From the NCBI GenBank assembly GCA_963971425.1, contig OZ020523.1:19139105-19203104 (forward strand): DNA of 64,000 nt. The letters are read 5' to 3'. The position numbers were made by a program, and so were the translations under genes. Below the pieces are notes generated by a model. That model did not search any database and was not told the DNA's origin. It saw only the letters and a program-made list of their open reading frames with translations. Shown here piece after piece: positions 53,450 to 64,000 of the stretch. Source of the stretch: Bryoerythrophyllum caledonicum. Lineage: Eukaryota > Streptophyta > Bryopsida > Pottiales > Pottiaceae. Each line of letters opens with the position of its first letter. Position 1 is the stretch's first letter.

Positions 53450-53570
53450 TGAGGGTATACTACATATATTTGTTTTAGTGTATGTTTTTTGTTTATTTAA
53501 TGTTGATTAGGACTCTTGATCTGTGGTGGTGATGGATCTTCTTTACACGACACTCCGGTTACATTCTCCA
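53450..53570 (+). repeat. Second, partial LTR start
   Basis: TTTGAGGGTATACTACATATATTTG onward resembles 52985-53100 for about 115 bp, including the CTTTACACGACA block, offset by about 465 bp. This tandem LTR remnant is consistent with recombination or a nested insertion. Confidence 0.5.
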
Positions 53571-54599
53571 AAAGTTCATCTTGGCAATTTTTAATCGAGG
53601 GAGTGGAAGTTTCTCTAGAATGCTTGGTTTTTTTAGGGTTGAATGAATGGTGGAATTGGAACTTCTCATAGGGGATTGGGACTTTTACAATGAGTGAACT
53701 GATTTGTTTATTGGATACTACAGGTTTCTGAATTGTTTCTTTGTGATGACTCTTTTTCATTCATGTATGATGATATCACATAATCCACTTCGTGACAAAT
53801 ACACCTTGGGGGAAAATGTGTATAGCTTGTTGGTTGTAGGGGGACCAATGAAATGTGAGTTAATTATGAATTTTCAAGCTGTGCTACCAAGTTTAGTTGG
53901 TCACCACCAATACATACCCCCCATAAGCAGCGACCAAAAGCAAAGGGTCTTGACTATTGTATCGGGGGGTCGGATTTGGCAAAAAAAAAGGTTTCCTAAA
54001 AATAGCTACCAAAGTTCTCAGAATTTTTTTTTCAAAATATCATTTCCTAACGGTGAAAAACGGATATTCAAATATTCTCTAATTTTATTAATAAATAATA
54101 ATCGGCACAAGGGTGCCAAATCCAATCCTTGGGTACAGTAATATAGCAAACCTCCATTTGGATGGATGAATCGGTGATAATGGGATGGAAGTAGATTGGA
54201 CATACCCAATTTTGTACGATTCAATATTGTGAGGCCTCTTTGTGCAAACCCCAATACAGTATACTTAAGCGCTTGGCCATTGACATTCTACCTCTTAGTG
54301 ACATCCAACCTCCAACCTCTTGTAGTAAAGCTAATCACCCACTCCCATCGTGATAATATCCAAAATCATGTGAACTTGCAAGCTACACCACCGACAATCA
54401 AACGCAAAGACAAAGGCGCCTCATCCTCCAGAAATCAAATCACCAAAATTATTTCACAAAATCGATCAAACTCTGCTCCAATCTGTTTCCAGTACAAACT
54501 TGGCTAGTTCACGTGCATGGCGGCAACGATGCTCCAATTTTGTGGCAAATTGGAAGTGATCATGGGAGCCAGACCTTGGAGGCCATCGCGTACAACGGA
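53571..54599. other. No gene recognised
   Basis: AT-rich spacer between the transposon cluster and the host genes. The 145-codon frame at 53704 shows no domain. Confidence 0.5.
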
Positions 54600-55090
54600 C
54601 GCTCCTATCATCGGATTTGCCGCACTTCATCAAAGTCATCAGTAAGAACGCTACTCGAAATTCTCATCCCTATCACCTGGTAAGCAGTTCAGAGTAAGCA
54701 TCAGAAATGTGATCGTTCCAAGCTCATGTGAATTTGAACTTGATGTAAACGTCCCTGAATGCTTGGATTGAACTGGAACATCAGGTAGTGCCATCGCCGT
54801 TCACGAGGGAGCACTTCAGGGATCTACAAGGAGTGGTAACCCTCGAGAACAACGAGGGCAAATCCTTGAGGGTAGCGTTCTGGATCTGGCGCCGGCGCAA
54901 GGGAACCACGGTTGCTGCAGAAATGGAAGCAGCTCGCCGCCGACAACGACCTCCTCCCTGGCGACGTCGCCGTGTTCGTCCTGATGGCGAACTCCCGCTT
55001 CCGCTTCACGCGCTTCGACCAACAGAGCAGCGCAATCACTGGGATGAAAACAGAGGATAAGCGGTTTGGTAAGAAACGGAGGTAGTGCAC
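54600..55090 (+). pseudogene. B3 DNA-binding domain remnant
   Basis: An opening segment Leu-Pro-His-Phe-Ile-Lys-Val-Ile (about 54615) is followed after a break by Val-Val-Pro-Ser-Pro-Phe-Thr-Arg-Glu-His-Phe and Val-Thr-Leu-Glu-Asn-Asn-Glu-Gly-Lys-Ser-Leu-Arg-Val (54785-54880). After a frame change near 54925 come Lys-Gln-Leu-Ala-Ala-Asp-Asn-Asp-Leu-Leu-Pro-Gly-Asp-Val-Ala-Val-Phe. This order matches the B3 fold of plant transcription factors (REM-like). It is broken and lacks a start and other domains. It could be a pseudogene or an exon of a mis-assembled or partly decayed gene that lies tail-to-tail with the receptor kinase. Confidence 0.5.
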
Positions 55091-55222
55091 ACTGGGAGAG
55101 GTCAGTGAAACCAATCCAGTGGCGCCACTGATGCGTCGACTCTTGCGATAGATCATGAGAGGCCGCATGTTTGTGAAGAGGTGGGAGCACTTCCACTCGG
55201 TGACAGTCAAAGCACCACACTA

Positions 55223-58200
55223 CTACAAGATGTCGACGCCCTCGTCGCTTCCGTGAAGCTTCTCTTTGACAACACCTCTGATGGCGACCAGCTCCGCCGC
55301 CACTTCCTTCATGGACGGCCGGTCGTGCCGGCGACTGGCCAAGCACCTGGACGCAAGCTCCGCCACTCCGTGGATCTCCTTCATGGTCCTCTCATCCTCA
55401 TCGCCAAGCTGAGCGTCCATGATCGCTTCCACGCTCCCCTTGCGGATGAAAGGCAACGCCATGGCCGCCAGGTTGACGTCCTCCGCGGCCCGCGCGAAGT
55501 CGAGTGGCTTCAGGGACGTGATGAGCTCTAATAAAACGATTCCGAAGCTGTAGACGTCGCTCTTGTCGGTCAAGTGGTAGCTGTGGAAGTACTCCGGGTC
55601 CAGGTACCCCGGCGTCCCCTGCACCGCCGTGGAAACGTGGGTGGCGTCCGGCTTCACCAGCCGTGAGATTCCGAAGTCCGCGACCTTCACGTTGAAGTTG
55701 TCGTCCAGGAGAATGTTGGAGGTCTTCATGTCGCGGTGGTAAATGGGCGGGTTTGCTGCAGAATGCAGGTATCTGCATCAGGCCACGGAAGACAAGGTTA
55801 TAAAGGCTGCTATGATGCTCTTCTTTTGTGACCCATCATTAATCTTTGATCCAACCAGTCAGTTGTGAAGTCACCCGAAGTTTGCGTAAGATACCCCTCT
55901 TTTATTCCATCTCACGGAAATTCTTTCTTCTCTCTCAAAGACGGCTAAAACTACTTTGACTTGAGAGCTCTTCCACACTTAATTGAAAAACCCCGAGATC
56001 TTCTTTTGATCTTATAACTATTCAGAGTGAGGATACAGCAGTAAAAAGAAGGGGTGTCTTAATGAAACGTTAGGCGACTACTGTGTCCGGTAATGTGCAA
56101 GCAGAGCTCAGATTATGGACATAATTTGTCTCGCTACTCGATAAGGTTATTTCTCGTAACTGCTTGCACATCACCCAGACCACAATGAAAGCAACGCCCT
56201 GCATTGGACACGAAAAGCAGGAGAATGTCTTACCGCAAAGCTTCGGCGGTCTCCATGGCGATCTGCAGCCTCTTCTCCCACTTCAAGTGTCGCTTTCCTT
56301 GCAAATGCTGCAACAGGTCCCCGTTGGCCACATACTCGTACACCAGCATGGGCACCTCAATCTCCAGGCAGCACCCGTGCAGCCTCACCAGGTTGCGGTG
56401 GTTCACCTGCGACAGCACCGACACCTCGTTCAGGAACTGCTGCGAGCCGTTCACGTCCACCTTGTTCGTCTTCTTGATGGCCACTTCCAGCCCACCATCA
56501 AGAGTGCCCTTGTAGACCGTGCCGAAGCCGCCCGCGCCGAGCTTTAGGTCCTCTGAGAAGTTTCTGGTGGCCCTCTCCAGCTCTCTCAGGGTGTACATCA
56601 AAGGTTGCTGTGACAAGGTTGAGAAGAAGGCCAGCGCTTGGATGTTCCTCCGTGCGAGCCGCTGTGTTTTCCTTCTCCTTTGCGCTCTGCAGCACCATGC
56701 GCTTGTGCAAATTCCTAGAAGAAAAAGGACTAGACTCGCGGAGGAAATGCCTGTTCAAGAGCTTGTTAATTAGATGGAGCTTTTCATTATTGATTGACAG
56801 TTCAGAGAGCTCTCTTCAGAAACATGTTAGGTATTTTGAAACTCAAAATCTCATTTCGGCACCCATAGAACTGCTTAAGTAAGGAATTATCTCCATATGA
56901 ACTATACTGGTTTTCATGTTGGCTATTTCCTCTGAGAGGGATAGAGTGACGTACTACATAGCAAGTTCCCATGAAGAGACTGACAAAGAGCAGCAAAACT
57001 AATTGGGTTTATATAGAGCTAGTAAGGAACTATGAGTTACCTGCAATCATCGCCACGTGAGTGTCATGTCTAGTGCACCTTGTTCCATTTTTGTATCCGT
57101 CTCCGATAAACCCCGGAGGACAAGAGCAGCCGTAAGCGCCTGGTGTGTTGGTGCAGATGGCATTTGCAGCACAAGAATTTGATGTGGCATTCATTCCACA
57201 TTCGTTTATTTCTGCACCATCAGATTGTGTGAGTACATCCTACAACTGGCAGAGAACATTTTTATAGAAACAAGGGAAAACCAAAAACTATTTCGTTGAT
57301 CATGAAAACAGCTGCGACAAAAGGGATATTCGTGAAGTCACCCAAAGCTCGAATAAGATACTCCTTCCGTTATCATTTTGAAATACCCTCTAAAAAGTTC
57401 TCAGATAATCTAAAATCAGCTCAGAGTAGAGAAAGGCAGCTGACATTCACAGCATCTCATGCAAACTCTTTCTTCACCCTCAAACACAGCTAAAACGACT
57501 CTGACTTGAAAATAGAGACCACCAAGCTCTCCTACATCTACAGGGAACAGATAGTAGTACGATAAATCAAAAAGGTGATTTTACGAATAACTTCGAGTGA
57601 CTTCACGAATAACTTTTAAATGACCAGAACTTCATTGAAAAAAGTTCCTTGGTGTCCATGCCATAAATGAACAGGACAGAATGTTAGCGTACCAAAGCAA
57701 CCAGTGCCATTGCGGTAGCCATCACCTTCGTACCCTTGATTGCAATGGCAGGTGTGCCCAAGTTCGCCGTTGTCCAAGCACCGAGAATTCTCAGAACATG
57801 TGCTACTCTTGTTGCAGGAACCTCCAACATACCACAACAGCTTCACGCCCCAACTGCCCAACCCAAACCAATCAAGATCTCTTGTGACATAGGTCTCAGG
57901 GTAAATGATGCTCCCAAAGCCCATTTCCAAAGGGGGGTTGAAGGGGTTCACAATATTGTGAGTGACGTTGATGCCGATCCTCTTGTGATTGCCTAAGATA
58001 TTCCTGCTACAACAGGGGTAAATATCACAATAACGTTGTGCATTCGTCGAAACAATGTCACAACCGTTGGTGCAGCTACTCCCCACGCTTACTTCCAGAG
58101 TGAAAGTTGCTGTCACGTTGCAACCGTAGCCAAACATGGTATTCTCTCCAGACACCACAAAAGGTGAAGCTTCAGCAATTTCGAAACTCACCGCTGAGCC

Positions 58201-58527
58201 GCTGACATTGGCTCTCAGATTGGCCCCGGCACTGATGATCAGGGAAGACGACCTGACTTCCAAGACCTGGTACTGCCCAGAAAGAGTGGACAGAAGTAAC
58301 ACTGGGTGGCTCGCATCACTGGTGCAGTTGAGGCGATACTGCGGAAGCCCACACCCTGAGGTGAACCCAAATGGGTGCTGGACTGTCACATTTCCACATC
58401 TGCTTGAACACCCCAAGGAAACTACAGGATGAGCTGTAAGTATCAACAGAGCAGAAAAGACGGCCAGATTCTCATACCTCCTGCAGAGGATTTGTTGTCC
58501 AATCCTATGAACAAAAAAGCCAGCCAT
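55223..58527 (-). CDS. Wall-associated receptor kinase-like protein, WAKL14-like (678 aa, 4 exons)
   Basis: Exons 58527-57693, 57211-57041, 56714-56234 and 55772-55223 join in phase across GT-AG junctions into 678 codons without stops. A hydrophobic N-terminus (about 20-38) is the signal peptide. A galacturonan-binding-like region starts Cys-Ser-Ser-Arg-Cys-Gly-Asn-Val. EGF-like repeats lie at about 237-278 and 281-328. A short hydrophobic stretch is at about 330-343. The kinase domain begins near 390 with Leu-Gly-Ala-Gly-Gly-Phe-Gly, Val-Ala-Ile-Lys, His-Arg-Asp-Met-Lys (RD type), Ala-Asp-Phe-Gly and [10 protein letters not shown]. Family role: cell-wall pectin sensing and kinase signalling at the plasma membrane. 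The membrane segment is shorter than usual; another exon in intron 2 (near 56990-56950, Leu-rich) is possible but breaks the phase. Confidence 0.85.
55870..55985. repeat. Intron 3 repeat (pair with intron 1)
   Basis: GAAGTCACCCGAAGTTTGCG...TTCTTCTCTCTCAAAGACGG resembles 57330-57515 in intron 1 of the same gene, including GGCTAAAACTACTTTGACTTG. It is a small dispersed repeat or an old intron duplication. Confidence 0.45.
57330..57515. repeat. Intron 1 repeat (pair with intron 3)
   Basis: Carries GAAGTCACCCAAAGCTCGAA and CTCAAACACAGCTAAAACGA, related to the intron 3 block. No coding potential. Confidence 0.45.
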
Positions 58528-59393
58528 TGAACTGAATTCCTAATCAAGCTTTAACTGGAAGATAACACGCCGCCACAGTCTTGTAAGCGACGGATGAGAA
58601 TTGCACCAAAAGCATGAATACGCTCTGAGAGATCCGATATATGACCTGAGGGATCTTGACATGAAGAAAGAGTCCCGGCGCATATCTTGCCCTCCAGGTT
58701 GAATGCATGTGAAACCAACTTCCAGCCTTCATGAGTAGCAAGCTGAGACCATCCTTGATGCGTGAGCTGTACGGAACTCCAAAAACGGCTGGTAATCTCC
58801 TTAGAATATTGCTGTACGAGTTGACATACCCTGGAGACAGGTACTTGTAAGGAAACTCGAAGCTCGGGGTTGTAGTACTGAACTTCTAGAACAACTAACC
58901 GATCAGGTAATCAGCTGCTTGGTGAAGAAATGGCATCCTGTCGCTTTTCTTACCGCGACAACTGTACAGCCATGCACGTTAGCTGGAGTACAAAAGTCCT
59001 CGTTTGTGCCAAGGTTTTCCAGTCACTGTCTATCTTAAAATCCTCCTGGTAAAATCTGGAATTCTAAGATGTGAGAACACTCGTTTGATCTAGAATATCC
59101 TTCCGCATGTAAGCCTCAGAGCTGTGTCTTACAAAAATGTGATCGAATAGTTCATTGATGCTCTCGATCTGCTACTACACATAGACACACGTTGACAATC
59201 GTTTCATGATATTCATCAGGGGTAAATTTCAATACCATGAGTGCAACTCGCTCATTCACATACAAGTTACGCAATATACAAAATGTGCTCACCACATTCC
59301 AAGCAGGCGCAAGTTTAGTTTCTCTCGCTCAGGTCAAGGGAGAGGTAGAACCTGGCTAGGACAGTGATTTTGCGTCTGCTGCTCCTTCCTAAC
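58528..59393. other. Intergenic region between the two host genes
   Basis: About 870 bp upstream of the receptor kinase and downstream of the next gene, both on the minus strand. No gene seen. It should hold the receptor kinase promoter, but I could not place a clear TATA box. Confidence 0.5.
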
Positions 59394-60515
59394 TCACGAG
59401 GTATCGTTGCGCTTGGGAATAACTATCTTTCCACCGGACATATTCACCATAGCTTTGAACTGGTTCATCGCGGCTGCCTCTCGTTCCTCAAACGCGGACC
59501 GCTTCTCCATGTAAGAATCGGACTTCGCCGCCGCTTTCTTCTCTTTCCACGCGCGCTCTCTCGCCAGTCGTTGCTGGAAGTCGTCTCCTCCGCCCATCAC
59601 GTCCTTCTCTCTGAAGACCTCCGGGCTATCTTCACGAGCGCGCGCCTGCTCCCGACGCAGAGCCTTCTTCTCCAACATCGCCTCCCGACCTGTAGCTTTC
59701 GGAAGGAGCTCATCCATCACAACTTCCTGATCTTTCTTGAACTTCTTCCGCTCCAGCTTCTGCAGCTTCTTCTCGTATAGAATGTCATCCTCGTCCTTGC
59801 CCAGAAGAGCGTTCTCCTTGCTGTCCAGCTTAATCCCCCACTTGTGTGTGCTGCGCGGTGCAGCTGTGATGCCCTGGTAGTACTTGGCGCTCAACTTCCC
59901 GGCGTTCCAAACTTCCACGAACGCAGCGAACAGCTTGTGCGTCTCCTCTGAAGTTAAATTGGAGAAGAACAATCCTCGTGCTTCCTTCAACCACATCGCA
60001 AACTCATTGCTCTTGGCAAAATAGTCCTCCTCGGAGATGTTATCCCCCTTCAACCCTGCAGGCGCAGGCTCCATGGGCACAATCTTCGTCTTGGACTTCT
60101 GCTTCTTCAGTAACTTCTTGGCCTCCTTCTGCAACCGCCTCTTCTTCTTGTAGTCGCTACTGGTCTCAGAGTCTGACGCATCCTCATCATCGTCACTGGA
60201 ATGCTTGCTCCTGTGCTTCCTCTTCTTCTCGTCCCGTCCTCTCTTGGACGACTTCTCTTTGTGTCTATGTAACTTCTTCTCCTTGTCTTTGCTCTTTCGT
60301 TTCTTCCGTCTCCGCTCTGCATCGCTGCTGTCCTCGTCTGAAGAGCAGGAGATGGCGGAACGAGGAGCACGTGCGCTGGGAATGGGGGAGCGAGAATCCC
60401 TGCTGTCGCGGCGACGCTCTCCCTGGCGCGCGACGCGGTTGTCATCGTCGTCCCGGTCTCGGTGACGACCTCGTTCACGATCACGATCACGCCCCGGACC
60501 GTCGCCCCTGCCCAT
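59394..60515 (-). CDS. Conserved Lys/Arg-rich nuclear protein (373 aa), single exon
   Basis: The frame runs from Met at 60515 to a stop at 59394. Residues 1-150 are Arg/Asp/Ser- and Lys-rich (several nuclear localisation-type runs and acidic Ser-Asp clusters), as in splicing-associated proteins. Residues about 160-235 form a conserved block: Asp-Tyr-Phe-Ala-Lys-Ser-Asn-Glu-Phe, Trp-Leu-Lys-Glu-Ala, Phe-Val-Glu-Val-Trp-Asn, Lys-Tyr-Tyr-Gln-Gly-Ile. The C-terminal third is a long charged helix with Pro-Lys-Ala-Thr-Gly-Arg-Glu-Ala-Met-Leu-Glu-Lys-Lys and ends Gly-Gly-Lys-Ile-Val-Ile-Pro-Lys-Arg. The block resembles the plant SCI1 (style cell-cycle inhibitor)-type nuclear proteins and related eukaryotic proteins of unclear function. 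A nuclear, RNA-related role is likely; a cell-cycle role is unproven. Its upstream region holds a (CT)n tract and a tandem duplication. Confidence 0.7.
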   Translation of the reverse strand: MGRGDGPGRDRDRERGRHRDRDDDDNRVARQGERRRDSRDSRSPIPSARAPRSAISCSSDEDSSDAERRRKKRKSKDKEKKLHRHKEKSSKRGRDEKKRKHRSKHSSDDDEDASDSETSSDYKKKRRLQKEAKKLLKKQKSKTKIVPMEPAPAGLKGDNISEEDYFAKSNEFAMWLKEARGLFFSNLTSEETHKLFAAFVEVWNAGKLSAKYYQGITAAPRSTHKWGIKLDSKENALLGKDEDDILYEKKLQKLERKKFKKDQEVVMDELLPKATGREAMLEKKALRREQARAREDSPEVFREKDVMGGGDDFQQRLARERAWKEKKAAAKSDSYMEKRSAFEEREAAAMNQFKAMVNMSGGKIVIPKRNDTS

Positions 60516-60544
60516 AGCTGCTACACGTTAGCAATTCTCCCATC

Positions 60545-61370
60545 CAAAATCCACGTAACAAAACCAGAGCTATCGTCTCCATGATCCTCCCAACACGAAG
60601 AAATCTGTGCTCCTTTAACAGTCCAAATGCAGATTGTCTAAACACTGAACCCTAATCCCTAAACCATACATAACTGAAAACCCATCTTTGCAGAATATTC
60701 ATATTATACATGACCAATAACATAGATAAATCGAGAACAGCACTGGTATACCGTCGACGTCAAAATTAATCAGCATCATGAAACCCGAAGTACTTCAATC
60801 AAAACCATAATTACTCCCATCGAACCATAGTTACTTCAACCAAGCCCTAATTACTGCTATCGAACACTAATTTCTTCCTTCCACCAAAATTTCCTCCCTC
60901 TGCAGCTACAGAGAGCCTCAACATCTCGCTCGCCTTCCATCTACACAAAACCAGAGCTATCATCTCCATGATCCTCTCACAAAGGAGGAAACTGTGCTCC
61001 TATAACACTCCAAATGCAGATTGTCTAAACACTGAACCCTAATCCCTACACCATACATAATTGAAAATCTTTGCAAAATATTCATGTTCCAACATAATAC
61101 ATGACCAATAATATACAAAAATCGAGAACCTGCAGTGGTATACCGTCGACGTCAAAATTTAAATTCTCCAATTTCTGCATCATGAAACCCTAATTACTTC
61201 CATCGAACCATAGTTACTTCGACTAAACCCTAACTCCTTCAATCGAGCCCTAATTACTGCTATCAAACCCGAATTTCTTCCTTCCACCAGAATTTCCTCT
61301 TTCTGCAGCTACAGAGAGCCTCACTAACGCTTCAACATATCGCTCTCCTTCCATCTACATCAAACCAATC
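60545..61370. repeat. Tandem duplication of about 392 bp upstream of the nuclear-protein gene
   Basis: ACCAGAGCTATC(G/A)TCTCCATGATCCTC and the following 350 bases occur twice, offset by about 392 bp (CCGTCGACGTCAAAATT at 60751 and 61143). Both units contain several telo-box-like AACCCTAA motifs, which occur in promoters of plant growth and translation genes. The region is probably promoter or 5' leader with an intron. Confidence 0.75.
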
Positions 61371-61504
61371 GCTCCACACCATAGAAAACTCCCTTAAAAC
61401 ATTAGAAAACAGAAGAACTACACGTTCAAGTCAAAAATTACGAATCCGGCAGTGAAACCTCACCTGAACAGACCTCAACTTACTTGCTTCGCGAATTCGC
61501 AGTC

Positions 61505-64000
<2,496 letters not shown>

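Noticed and set aside
53704..54141. 145-codon frame as a gene
   Set aside because: AT-rich, hydrophobic and Asn/Lys-rich composition, no domain, no sign of a promoter or splice sites.
56950..57000. Extra transmembrane exon in intron 2 of the receptor kinase
   Set aside because: A Leu-rich stretch is present with an AG before it, but available GT donors leave the wrong phase for the next exon. The direct exon 2-exon 3 join is in phase.

Overview
The window looks like transposon-rich nuclear DNA of a plant, most likely an embryophyte. The support is a wall-associated receptor-like kinase gene (galacturonan-binding region, EGF repeats, RD kinase) with short GT-AG introns, a B3-domain remnant, a short run of TTTAGGG-type telomere-like repeats, and hAT, MULE and Ty3-type elements. 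I cannot name the species. There are no bacterial operons, rRNA genes, tRNA genes or CRISPR arrays. One 200-base assembly gap lies at 13935-14134.

Layout. (1) 1-13,500: remnants of an unusual set of mobile genes. There are two copies of a RING-H2 gene (one internally deleted, one frameshifted), a kinase-like pseudogene, a hAT-tail-like remnant, a TTAA-flanked piggyBac-like insertion, and several GC-rich short-repeat arrays. (2) 14,100-19,100: a Tigger/CENP-B-like fragment, then a nearly intact third RING-H2 copy on the minus strand with its own GC array and TATA box. (3) 19,300-31,006: a DUF659-type hAT transposase gene on the minus strand, split by a 7.7-kb Mutator-like (MULE) element whose 10-11-bp target duplication is still visible. 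(4) 31,007-53,570: a second MULE copy, two copies of a TG...CA unit of about 3.85 kb that carries an open gag-like frame, and a decayed Ty3-type retroelement. The retroelement encodes a cytosine-5 DNA methyltransferase between protease and reverse transcriptase, and ends with a PHD-finger remnant. (5) 54,600-61,800: ordinary host DNA with a B3 remnant, a four-exon WAKL14-like receptor kinase gene, a conserved Lys/Arg-rich nuclear protein gene and a perfect (CT)n tract of about 305 bp. (6) 61,800-64,000: AT-rich intergenic DNA.

The main system-level signal: three unrelated transposon-linked genes (RING-H2 at 16.3-18.5 kb, kinase-like at 7.2-9.1 kb, hAT at 19.3-30.3 kb) each have an array of short TCCGC(GG)-type repeats directly upstream of a TATA box. 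RING and kinase genes are adjacent and co-oriented in one block, and hAT and RING in another. This fits a multigene hAT-related element family sharing one kind of array promoter or subterminal binding region. Nesting can be dated by target duplications and empty sites: the MULE is younger than the hAT, and the TG...CA units are younger than both the MULE and the methyltransferase retroelement.
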